From the NCBI GenBank assembly GCA_035275065.1, contig DATENM010000064.1:124001-188000 (forward strand): DNA of 64,000 nucleotides, in the 5' to 3' direction. Within the stretch, counting starts at the first letter, position 1. Every line of letters begins with the position of its first letter. A program made the translations under genes and the position numbers. The notes beneath the pieces were generated by a model. The model saw only the letters and a program-made list of their open reading frames with translations. It was not told the origin of the DNA and did not search any database. Of this stretch, positions 42,073 through 50,579 are shown piece by piece. This stretch comes from Blastocatellia bacterium. GTDB taxonomy: Bacteria > Acidobacteriota > Blastocatellia > UBA7656.

Positions 42073-42612
42073 TTAACGAATCACCTCCGCGAAGGGCATG
42101 TCTGAGAGTGCTTCTTCAGCCGACTTTTGGCCGCTTGCCACCCGGATCAACGGCTCAGAAAACAAGGTGATTAGATAGGCCGTCATGGGAACCAACTCCC
42201 GCACGATCTGATCGCCGGCGTCAGGGTAGTCATCCGGCAGCAAGGCGTTATGTTTATAAAATAGCTGGCCGGGATTATCGAGCAGGCCGAAGCCGCCGAG
42301 GGGCAGCTTCGCGTTCAGCCTCACCAGGAGCCGGTTTAATGCCATGCCATGCGCTTCGGCAATCTGGTCAGCCAACGAGACAAAGGATTGAAGGATGCTC
42401 ACCCGCTCCAGGTCACTTTCAAGCCCCGGCAGGAACGACAGCTCTAGAAGCCAGACGCGATTCGCTTCTTCAAACGACTCCAGTCGGACGAGCAAGGTGT
42501 CGTAGGGCACGCCGTCGCCAGCCGCTCGCAAACGGGTCTGGTAGGCTTGCTGCGACAGCAGCTCGCCGAAACGCTCAAGCGCGGCTCTATGCTCCTGGCT
42601 TGTCAGTGACAT
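42073..42612 (-). CDS. Small type III-chaperone/YbjN-like protein, last gene of the injection-system operon
   Basis: A 179-residue acidic protein. It contains VWLLELSFLPGLESDLERVSILQSFVSL and LLVRLNAKLPLGGFGLLDNPGQLFYKHNALLPDDY, a pattern of alternating strands and helices like YbjN or type III secretion chaperones (weak resemblance, judged by eye). It starts 31 bp after the DUF4157 gene (B), with AAAGGAG. A role as chaperone for the cargo, or as immunity, is inference from position. Confidence 0.55.
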   Translation of the reverse strand: MSLTSQEHRAALERFGELLSQQAYQTRLRAAGDGVPYDTLLVRLESFEEANRVWLLELSFLPGLESDLERVSILQSFVSLADQIAEAHGMALNRLLVRLNAKLPLGGFGLLDNPGQLFYKHNALLPDDYPDAGDQIVRELVPMTAYLITLFSEPLIRVASGQKSAEEALSDMPFAEVIR

Positions 42613-42643
42613 CGCGCGCTCCTTTGATAAGCGGCTCAGGCGT

Positions 42644-45229
42644 CTAGTTATCTAATGCCTTGGCGATCTTATCAGGCGTCGGCTGGACCGGCTTCGATGA
42701 CCAATCGAACTTGAGCCCCATGCTTTCAATCAATTCCATGATTTGCAGGAGATTATTCCTTTCAGGGATCATGATCTTTTCCTTCTTGATAAATTTCTGG
42801 ACATCGGCTTTGAGGCGCGCCTGGGTCAACTCTTTGGGCAAGACAGCAAACGTCCTGTGATAACCATAGGCGTCAGAGAGCTGACTGGAGGCTTGCAGCA
42901 GCAGGCTATTTCGGTCGGCTTGTGCTGTATCGTACAGGCCATGGGCCATTTCGTTGATGTAGTTTGCATAGAAATGACCAGCGTCCTTGAACTTGTGCGC
43001 CTTCAGCTCCCGCTCTAGCGGATCAGGCCCCAGCCGCTCCCGCTCGACCTTTCCGGCGGATTCCCAAAACCAGTGATCCTTCTTTACCTTGGCGACGTCC
43101 GCTTCCCATTTCTTCCTTTCATCTTCAATTCCGAATACTTTTATGGCGATCTCTTTTTTCCTCTTTCGCTTATCCAACCACCTATTGATAGCGAATATCC
43201 CGCCTACTATCGCCCCGGCAGTTAATAAGAGCCAGCCAATCGGCGTCGCCGTCGAAGCGAGCAGCAAAGCGCCGCCGGCAACACTCAGCGCGCCTTTAAG
43301 CCCTGTCCCGATGGCACTGGTTTTCCGGTTTGCCTGCGTGCTGGCCGCTTGCGCAACCGCTTTCTTGGTATCCTCTTGAAGGGCTCTATCCTTTTCGAGT
43401 TTCTTTAACCGTTCGACGTTACTGGCCGCTTTAAAATAACCGAGCGTGCCTCTGACAATGTCCACCGCGCCGGTTGCGACGGCCAGCCCTCCGGTCGCCG
43501 ACTGCGCGCCGAGAGCAAGGAGATCATTGCCGGTCGCGTTTGCGATGTGGTAGGCAGAAGTTGCCGATTGCTGCGCCGCGCCTAATGTGCCGCTGAGGCC
43601 CGCACTGAAACCAAGCCCCCGCTGCGCTCTTGTATTGGCCGAATCGAACCCTTCGCTAAAGCCCTTTTTGGCATCCATGAGCGAAGACAGGGCTCCCAGG
43701 CCACTGCTTGCCGCGCCGATGGATGACAGTATTTTTCCGGTTTCTGACGCCACCGGCGTACTGTCGCTGAAAATGGCTTTCGTCCGGTCCCAGGAGCCAG
43801 TGAAAAATGTTTTCGTCCGGTCCCAGACATTACCACTGAACGTCAGTTTACCCATTCCGGAGATGACGCTCGCCTTGTCGGCGATGGTTTTTCCGACAGC
43901 CGAGCCCGTGCCTAACGTCAGCAGCCCATAGTTGAGGAGGTCTGTCTTGGTGTCGTAGTTATAGTTCTCCCGCTGCCCGCCATATTTTTCATGTTCGGGG
44001 GCAGGGCCGCTTTGATAGATGCCCCGCGCTTCGTCGAGGGAAAAATTCGCCACCCGCTTCCCGACCGAATAGAGCGGATTGCCGATGCCGAAGGCGAGCC
44101 CTCTCAAGAAGCCTTTCGCAAGCCCATAGACGCTGCCGAGCAATCCGCTGCCGCCGGCCACCAGCCCCGACAAGACGGCTCGGATGATGCCGGGGTTATC
44201 TCCCGCCAGAGAGTTATAAACCTGGCTGGTTGCTTTCTTACCGCTCTCCCAGGATTGCACGAATGGCTGAAGAACAGGCGCGAGACCCACCATCGCGACC
44301 TTTAATGGCTTGGACATCATCTTCCAGGACATTCGATCTTCTTCAATGGCGTCGGCCACACTGCGCTGAATGACAAGACTCGGCGCCCGCTGCGCCGACA
44401 AGCGACGATTGCCGGTCGCGCCGCCGCTCTGCTGCACAACGTGAGTCAATTCGTGAGCGATCAGTTCCTGACCTTTGCGGCTGTCTGGGTGGTAGTCGCC
44501 GCGCCTGAAGAACAGGTCCTGCCCGGTGGTGAACGCCTTTGCTTGCAGCGAGCGGTTGAGACGGTCTGACTCGCCATCCGCATGCACTCTGACACGGCTG
44601 AAATCCGCGCCGAAGGCTTGCTCCATCCGTGCGCGCAATTGTTCAGGCAATGGCTGGCCGCCGCCGCGGGCGCTCTCGATGCCACGCTCGACGCTCGCCC
44701 CGGCGCTGGTCACCGTGCCGACGCCGCGGCGCTGCACCGGCTTCTCTTCCTCGTCCTCCTTCTCCGGCATCTCCTGCCGCTGGACGAGCGGCGTGATCGA
44801 AGCGGCGAGCGGCTTTCTCTGAATCAATTTTTCTTCGTCTTCTTCCTTTGGCGATGGCTGGCGCTGGATGTGAGCCGCGGGCGGCTCGGATGTCTGCATG
44901 ATCTGGGCGGCGACGCGGTCGGCTTCGCGCTCGTACGAGTCGTCTGCCGCGCCGACCGCGAGCTTGGCTTGTATGGTCAAACGGCTCGGCTGGTGAGGTG
45001 GCGAGCTTTGAGCAAGAATCCGGGCGACAGCACGATTGCCTGCGGTGCGCTGAAGCGCCAGGATGTCGCTGGCCGTTAGCTCGGACGCGGGAGTATTGAT
45101 CGCCCGCGCCAGCGCCGCAGGAGAGTGGCCTTTCGCCGGCAGGCGACGCGAAGCGCGAGCGGCAACGGGCGGCTGGCGCGCGGTCGCGGAAGCTTTCTCG
45201 CTTGCGCGAGTCATGAGCTTGTTCGGCAT
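42644..45229 (-). CDS. DUF4157 protein B (861 aa): putative injected effector with membrane segments
   Basis: An N-terminal 72-residue leader contains LQRTAGNRAV at 59-68, shared with DUF4157 protein A. The DUF4157 domain follows at about 190-270, with HELTH at 259-263 (metzincin-like HExxH) in ELIAHELTHVVQQSGG. Between them are repeats of IQRQ/IQRK/VQRQ/VQRR and acidic linkers. The remaining ~590 residues include hydrophobic Gly/Ala-rich stretches at about 346-386, 573-596 and 646-682. These suggest insertion into target membranes. It lies third from the operon end. Cargo status is inferred from eCIS-associated DUF4157 proteins; the toxin mechanism is unknown. Confidence 0.8.
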   Translation of the reverse strand: MPNKLMTRASEKASATARQPPVAARASRRLPAKGHSPAALARAINTPASELTASDILALQRTAGNRAVARILAQSSPPHQPSRLTIQAKLAVGAADDSYEREADRVAAQIMQTSEPPAAHIQRQPSPKEEDEEKLIQRKPLAASITPLVQRQEMPEKEDEEEKPVQRRGVGTVTSAGASVERGIESARGGGQPLPEQLRARMEQAFGADFSRVRVHADGESDRLNRSLQAKAFTTGQDLFFRRGDYHPDSRKGQELIAHELTHVVQQSGGATGNRRLSAQRAPSLVIQRSVADAIEEDRMSWKMMSKPLKVAMVGLAPVLQPFVQSWESGKKATSQVYNSLAGDNPGIIRAVLSGLVAGGSGLLGSVYGLAKGFLRGLAFGIGNPLYSVGKRVANFSLDEARGIYQSGPAPEHEKYGGQRENYNYDTKTDLLNYGLLTLGTGSAVGKTIADKASVISGMGKLTFSGNVWDRTKTFFTGSWDRTKAIFSDSTPVASETGKILSSIGAASSGLGALSSLMDAKKGFSEGFDSANTRAQRGLGFSAGLSGTLGAAQQSATSAYHIANATGNDLLALGAQSATGGLAVATGAVDIVRGTLGYFKAASNVERLKKLEKDRALQEDTKKAVAQAASTQANRKTSAIGTGLKGALSVAGGALLLASTATPIGWLLLTAGAIVGGIFAINRWLDKRKRKKEIAIKVFGIEDERKKWEADVAKVKKDHWFWESAGKVERERLGPDPLERELKAHKFKDAGHFYANYINEMAHGLYDTAQADRNSLLLQASSQLSDAYGYHRTFAVLPKELTQARLKADVQKFIKKEKIMIPERNNLLQIMELIESMGLKFDWSSKPVQPTPDKIAKALDN

Positions 45230-45413
45230 GGCCTTACCTGTTTGCGTGAAGCGGTGAGCAGTTTGCGGCAGCTATATTCGGGCAGTCGGGTCAGCACATT
45301 AGAAAACGAATCGGCCCGGCCGGCGATGAATCTAACATGGTTGAATCTTATCCGCATCGCTTTTGCCTGCTCCAACACGAGTAAAGGTTGAGAGCACATT
45401 CCGGAAGGGCGGT

Positions 45414-47186
45414 TTAATGAGAATCCCAGTTATCCCTGATTTTGTCGTTTCGGTCATTACGGAATCTGGTGATCAAACCGCTTCTGCGATTGTTTTCTTC
45501 ATCGAGCCGTCCAGCCATGTCCTGGAAAGTGATCCCGTCCCCCTCCCCGCCCAGATGGCGGTCTACATCGGCAGGCCGTCCAAATACACGGGGGTTACTG
45601 ACGCTGTCTGCTCCATATCTTTCCGAAGTCACATGCACTGCGGAGGTTCCCGCGCCGTTTGGAATGAGTAGCTCCACGGCTTTGTCTGCGCTGTCAGTGG
45701 TTTTCAGAGCGTCGATTTTTCCCATGTCCAGGTTCCGTCTATATAGGGTCCAGTGGAGAGGTATATCGTTGAGCTTTGCAAGCTGCTTGACGTAAGGATT
45801 GGTGTCGAATTTATAGCCCGCCGTACTCAGCCAAAGGTCCTTACCCGGTTTTATCCAATCACTGATCTTCGCTTTCACCCTCGTCTTAAAATCAGATAGG
45901 CTTTCATTAAGCGGGGCCTTGAAGAATCGGCCGCCAGTACCTTGGACCCCCTTCGCTTTAAGATACCAGCGATAGGCGAGTTTTTCTTTTAACTCAGCCA
46001 GTCCGTTGTCGCTAAGAAGTCCTAATATCTTTTTGATCGTCGCAAGATACCCTTTCATATTGTCTCGATCTGCATAAAGGCCGCGACCGCTTGGCCATGC
46101 CGGATAGGTCGGCTGGGGCTTCGTATTTTCCGTATAAATCGGGCTCCAGAGATTCCAGATCTTCTTGTACTCTTTCGTACTGGTCTTCCAGCCCTTTTTA
46201 AGGTCAGGCACATCTTCCATTATTTCTATTCGTGGTTCCAAACCTTCAATGATGTTCGGTTGAATAAGCGGATCAATAAGGTCATAGTTTTCTTTTATCT
46301 CCTTTAAGGGAGTCGGGGCCACAAACTGCACGACGCTTGCCCGGTTGAGCGCCTGCCGTTGCACCAAGGGAGTCGCGGCGTTTCGCGATTCGCCGCCCGG
46401 AATCGCTTTCCTTTGCGACCTCTCATTCCCCTGTTGGATAGCCCGCCTACCCTGTTCATCCGCTTCCTGTTCCAACTTCTGATCATCATTAGCCGAGACC
46501 CCCTTTACCTGAATCGTCGGCCCCACTCTTCCCTGTTTCTGCTGGACGACATGCCATGCTTCGTGAGGAAGATGTCGTTCCTGCCCCGGCCCCAGGTGGA
46601 TGTCCGTGCCCTGCGTGTAGGCCAGAGCCTGCACTTGCGCCGGTGCAGAGGAGTTGTGATGAACCTTGACATCGTCCAGCGAAATGCCGGACAGGTTCTC
46701 GATTCCCGTCTTGAGGCTATCGGGCAGGCCGGTCCGGTTTTCCTCTTTCCGGGCATTCTCAAACTTCCCCTGTAGAGGTTCCGCTGCCTCTTCGACCCGC
46801 CGTTGAATGGCATTCGTTGGGGTTGAAGACTGAGGTGGCAGCGCGTGAGACGGATTGACAATCTGCGAAACCACACTATCGGCTACTGGCTGGTGATGGT
46901 CGCTTGGTTCGCTAAACTGGTGCAGGGCCTGTGCCGACGACCGCTCGTCATTTTGGCCCATCAGTGCTCCGAGCATGCGCTGGACGGCGCGATTGCCGGC
47001 GGTGCGCTGGAGGGCGCGGATGTCGCTAGCCGATAGCTCGGACGCCGGGCCGCTCATCGCCCGCAAAAGTGCGGCAGCCGGGTGGACAGGTGTCGGCTGC
47101 CGGCGCGAAGCTTGAGCTTCAACCGCCGGCTTGCGGACCGCTGCCGAGCCTTTTTCGGCGGCATGAGTCGTCATCTTGTTTGCCAT
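45414..47186 (-). CDS. DUF4157 protein A (590 aa): putative injected effector with unrelated C-terminus
   Basis: The same 72-residue leader (LQRTAGNRAV at 59-68) is followed by DUF4157 at about 155-225 with HEAWH at 208-212 in LPHEAWHVVQQKQG, then a short linker with LVQRQ. The C-terminal 280 residues are unlike protein B: LDPLIQPNIIEGLEPR-type helices, YPAWPSGRGLYADRDNMKGYL and a final ITRFRNDRNDKIRDNWD. No hydrophobic stretches are seen. It is probably a distinct toxin or enzyme domain. GAGGAGCAAGGCC precedes the ATG. Confidence 0.8.
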   Translation of the reverse strand: MANKMTTHAAEKGSAAVRKPAVEAQASRRQPTPVHPAAALLRAMSGPASELSASDIRALQRTAGNRAVQRMLGALMGQNDERSSAQALHQFSEPSDHHQPVADSVVSQIVNPSHALPPQSSTPTNAIQRRVEEAAEPLQGKFENARKEENRTGLPDSLKTGIENLSGISLDDVKVHHNSSAPAQVQALAYTQGTDIHLGPGQERHLPHEAWHVVQQKQGRVGPTIQVKGVSANDDQKLEQEADEQGRRAIQQGNERSQRKAIPGGESRNAATPLVQRQALNRASVVQFVAPTPLKEIKENYDLIDPLIQPNIIEGLEPRIEIMEDVPDLKKGWKTSTKEYKKIWNLWSPIYTENTKPQPTYPAWPSGRGLYADRDNMKGYLATIKKILGLLSDNGLAELKEKLAYRWYLKAKGVQGTGGRFFKAPLNESLSDFKTRVKAKISDWIKPGKDLWLSTAGYKFDTNPYVKQLAKLNDIPLHWTLYRRNLDMGKIDALKTTDSADKAVELLIPNGAGTSAVHVTSERYGADSVSNPRVFGRPADVDRHLGGEGDGITFQDMAGRLDEENNRRSGLITRFRNDRNDKIRDNWDSH

Positions 47187-47252
47187 GGCCTTGCTCCTCT
47201 TTTATGAAGCAGCAACCTGCGGTTAGCGACGATGCGGTTCGCAGCGCGCTGG

Positions 47253-47468
47253 TCACACGGTCGGCTCGGCTTCACGGGCGCGGCCCGCGTCGTCGCCTTG
47301 CGTTTTTTCTTGTTCGAGCATTTCCTGTATGACCTGAATCGCGCCGCTGATGCGCAGCAAGGTCTCGCGCACGTAAGCGGTTTCGGATTCAAGCTCGCGC
47401 AGGCGCGCCTGCCCGGTCTCGTATTCTTTCTTCAATTCTTCAAGCCGGCGTTGCAGTTGGTCTTTCAT
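47253..47468 (-). CDS. Small coiled-coil protein of the injection-system operon
   Basis: A 71-residue, charged, predicted coiled-coil protein (MKDQLQRRLEELKKEYETGQARLRELES...IQEMLEQEKTQ). The start at 47468 is chosen because AAAGGAAAACT precedes it. It is tucked between the fibre gene and DUF4157 protein A. It may be a chaperone or adaptor for cargo; no family recognised. Confidence 0.6.
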   Translation of the reverse strand: MKDQLQRRLEELKKEYETGQARLRELESETAYVRETLLRISGAIQVIQEMLEQEKTQGDDAGRAREAEPTV

Positions 47469-47522
47469 AGTTTTCCTTTCCCAAATCGCATTTGCTTGCA
47501 CCGAAGACGCTATTGGTCTTTT

Positions 47523-49781
47523 TCAAAACGGCAGCTCCAATATCGTTGCGTGGAAACGATCATTGTAATCCGTAAACATACGCGCAGCACCAGAAACAGG
47601 AGCTTTAAATGTAATTGTATGGTCTCCAGCAGGAAGACCAGGTTTCACTATAGCAATGGGTACAAATGATTTGTGAGATCCATTTTCATTTGCCCAGAAC
47701 CGAACCTGATATACATTCACATTATCAATATCGATATCCATCCCTATCGTTCCATGATTAGGGTCAGGGTCGTCTTTCCATGCTGAGCCTGAAGCGAAAA
47801 TGATTAAGGTTCCTCCACCTGACCTGAACGTGCCGCTTTTTGGCAGCGGCCCAACTGCATTAATCGGCTGAAAGACACCCCACTTCGGCGAGGATATGTT
47901 GCCGGTAACCTTCACACTGCCATTCACGGTCAATTTATCGGTAAGAGAATCAGTTGTCCCGATGCCGACGTTGCCGTCTGCCTTGATGTAGAGTCTTGAT
48001 GCCAGAGCATTTCCACCATTGTTCCCCGTCGGCTTGGTGGAGAAATCAACATGGGCGCCAAAATTCCCATCATCGATAACCCGCAACCTGAAGTTGGGCC
48101 CTACATCCTGAGTGTAAGTCTGGGCATCAATTCTCGCCTCGGCGTTCTGCGTGCCTCCGCCATTGTGAAGCAGCAGTGTTGGGCCTACACTGCCACTCAC
48201 ATCACGCCGAATATGCAGAGTGCTGGCGGGCGAGTCCGTCCCGATGCCGACCTTGCCACTCGCGGAAAAGAGATTCAAATGGCCGTCAGCGTATTCATTC
48301 TGAATCGTTAAGTTTTTCTCATTGGCTGCCCTGTAGCCGATCCAGCCCTTGCGCCCGGTCTGGGAATAGCCGGCAGGATACCATTGCATGTAGACGTGAT
48401 CGGTTCCCTCAAGGTTAAGCACGGGGGCATTGCCTCCGGCTCCGCCTGTGAATTTGAGGTGTAGTGCAACTTTCGGGTCCGGCGTCCCGATGCCGACATT
48501 GCCGCCTATTGTGGTTATATCCGCGACCAGCATTAATCGTCTTGTCCCGCCCTCGGTAATGCCGCCAAGGTGCATCCATGAGGGGCCGCCCTTCCTATCT
48601 TCCCACCTTCCTAACCAGCCCTCCGCATACACCCTGCCCTGCTCATTCGCAAACCACAAGCCGCCTCTGATAAAAGGATCACCTTTCACATCCAGCGCGC
48701 TCTGCGGGTCGGGGACGCCAATGCCGACCTTGCCGCTCGCGGAAAAGAGATTCAGGTGGCCGCCGGCGTACTCGTTCTTAATCGTCAGGCTTTTCTCATT
48801 GGCCGACTCATAGCCGATCCAGCCCTTCCGTCCTTCGGAAAAACCGGCAGGATACCATTGCATGTAGACGTGGTCGGTTCCCTCAAGGTTAAGGACGGCG
48901 GCATTGCCTCTTGCCCCGCCAGGGAATTTCAGGTGCAGCAGAACCTTCGGGTCCGTCGTCCCGATGCCGACTGATCCATATTGATTGATCGTCATTCGGG
49001 TGCGGTCGAGGATACCCTGATTATCCAAAATCTGGGCGCTACCCGGTGAGCCGGCGGTGACGAAACGGAGCTTTCCAAAGATGTCGCCGAAGATTAAAGC
49101 GCCGCCGCTGTTATTGCCATCGCCGCCAAAGCTCCATTTTGAAGCCCCGCCGACTCGGATTCTCGCGACATTAAACCCGGCATAAGCGGTTCCGTATTCG
49201 ACGTCCGTAGCGCCTGCGCAAAAATCTTGATGGTCGCCGCCGGTCTTCAGGCGTAACGCGCCGTCCCTGGTCACCGGACGTAGCTCCACATCATTCCCAT
49301 TGGCGCGCACGCTGGCGGCATTCCTTCGCGCGTCGTTATCCGCCTTCCCTTCTACGATCTGGGCCAGCACGACGTTGTCTGTGGCGCTGCTCTCCCATGA
49401 AAATGAGGCCGTGTCTATGAACCGAAGAGGCTTGTCAGGCATCTGCGGATACCGCTCGGTCACCTCTTCTTTCCACTTAATGACCAGGTAGCTGCCTTCC
49501 GTACTGGCCCCTGTGACCGTTGGTGCGCCGCCCCCCCACCATATCTCCTGTCCGCTCGCGTCTATGGCTAAGCCTTTGGTGACATCTTTGACCGCGCCCC
49601 CTGCATCCAGGCTGACCTCAAGCCCGCGCACCACGCCCCAGGTGTGCAATCCCAGGTTGTGATTCTGTCGCATCTGCCGGTGGTAGGTCTGCTCGTCCCT
49701 AAAATCTTTGTCGACCAGCATCATGCCCTGGAAGTAGTTGGGCCGCTTCTTATCAAAGTCACCTTGCTTCTCGTCCGCCAT
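47523..49781 (-). CDS. Tail fibre / receptor-binding protein with internal duplication
   Basis: A 752-residue fibre. The conserved N-terminal base-attachment domain (RPNYFQGMMLVDKDFRDEQTYH, HTWGVVRGLEV) precedes beta-helical repeats with GIGT motifs (SVGIGTTDP, KVGIGVPDP, VGIGTPDP, VGIGTDSP, VGIGTTDS). A carbohydrate-binding-like C-terminus ends ARMFTDYNDRFHATILELPF. Residues about 270-354 and 429-513 are near-identical, and the DNA (48244-48497 vs 48721-48973) is also close to identical. The fibre decides target specificity. GAGAGGAGAATGTC precedes the ATG. Confidence 0.88.
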   Translation of the reverse strand: MADEKQGDFDKKRPNYFQGMMLVDKDFRDEQTYHRQMRQNHNLGLHTWGVVRGLEVSLDAGGAVKDVTKGLAIDASGQEIWWGGGAPTVTGASTEGSYLVIKWKEEVTERYPQMPDKPLRFIDTASFSWESSATDNVVLAQIVEGKADNDARRNAASVRANGNDVELRPVTRDGALRLKTGGDHQDFCAGATDVEYGTAYAGFNVARIRVGGASKWSFGGDGNNSGGALIFGDIFGKLRFVTAGSPGSAQILDNQGILDRTRMTINQYGSVGIGTTDPKVLLHLKFPGGARGNAAVLNLEGTDHVYMQWYPAGFSEGRKGWIGYESANEKSLTIKNEYAGGHLNLFSASGKVGIGVPDPQSALDVKGDPFIRGGLWFANEQGRVYAEGWLGRWEDRKGGPSWMHLGGITEGGTRRLMLVADITTIGGNVGIGTPDPKVALHLKFTGGAGGNAPVLNLEGTDHVYMQWYPAGYSQTGRKGWIGYRAANEKNLTIQNEYADGHLNLFSASGKVGIGTDSPASTLHIRRDVSGSVGPTLLLHNGGGTQNAEARIDAQTYTQDVGPNFRLRVIDDGNFGAHVDFSTKPTGNNGGNALASRLYIKADGNVGIGTTDSLTDKLTVNGSVKVTGNISSPKWGVFQPINAVGPLPKSGTFRSGGGTLIIFASGSAWKDDPDPNHGTIGMDIDIDNVNVYQVRFWANENGSHKSFVPIAIVKPGLPAGDHTITFKAPVSGAARMFTDYNDRFHATILELPF

Positions 49782-49809
49782 GACATTCTCCTCTCTTGCG
49801 CGAGTCTCA

Positions 49810-50565
49810 TCACTTCGTCGAACGTACGCCGAGCAGCGTGTTGAAGCCGATACGGCTATGTGCCTTGGGATCGGTTTGACCGGCGGCGCGTTCGCCCGCC
49901 GAAAAGTCGGGCAGCCTCAGGCTCGGAAAGACCGGGACCAGATAGAAGATCGTGTGCGCCGGCTTTTCCAGCTCGATCAGCGCATAAGCGATGATCAGCT
50001 TGCGCTGTATCTCTGGAGCTGTCCTGTCCTGTCCGCCCTGTTTGTCCATAAAAGAGAGCAGCACGCCGAAGGCATGCTCCGGCTTGCCATCCCCCTTGCC
50101 ATCAGGCTTGCCGTCAGCGTCGACACCAGCCCATTTCTGATAGCCATCGGCGACGTTCCAGGCAGGGTCTTTGGTGTCGGCCAGGTCGTCGCCTTCCAGA
50201 ATCGTCGGCTCTGCCCCTGTGAAAATCCTGAGAAGTTGCTTCATGCTGTCCGACGTTCCGCGTTTCTTGTAGAGGCTGATGACCTGGGCCAGAAACTCGC
50301 GCTGGAGGTTGACCGGCAGGTCGGCCCGCATGCCGAACGCCATCCAGCCGGCGAGCCAGGGCAAGAACTCTTCGGGCGCTTCTTTCGGGTTAAAGTAGTT
50401 GCTGATGCCGGCGATGGTCGCCTCCAGGCTGCGCAGCGGCGGGTCGCTAGCACCAATCAGTATCTGCTCGAAGGCTGACAGGTAATCGGCGAGCAAGTCG
50501 TCCGCGTGAAAGACCGCCGGCAGATACTTCAGCAATTCGCCCGATGGCTGTGGATCGCTCGACAT
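49810..50565 (-). CDS. Phage tail protein I-like (fibre attachment) protein
   Basis: A 251-residue protein: LLKYLPAVFHADDLLADYLSAFEQI, IAGISNYFNPKEAPEEFLPWLAGWM, FLAQVISLYKKRGTSDSMKQLLRIFTG, KPAHTIFYLVPVFP. This is the gpI-like family that connects the baseplate to the fibres. It is adjacent to the fibre gene, as in eCIS clusters and phages. GGAGACGAATT precedes the ATG. Confidence 0.88.
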   Translation of the reverse strand: MSSDPQPSGELLKYLPAVFHADDLLADYLSAFEQILIGASDPPLRSLEATIAGISNYFNPKEAPEEFLPWLAGWMAFGMRADLPVNLQREFLAQVISLYKKRGTSDSMKQLLRIFTGAEPTILEGDDLADTKDPAWNVADGYQKWAGVDADGKPDGKGDGKPEHAFGVLLSFMDKQGGQDRTAPEIQRKLIIAYALIELEKPAHTIFYLVPVFPSLRLPDFSAGERAAGQTDPKAHSRIGFNTLLGVRSTK

Positions 50566-50579
50566 AATTCGTCTCCGCT

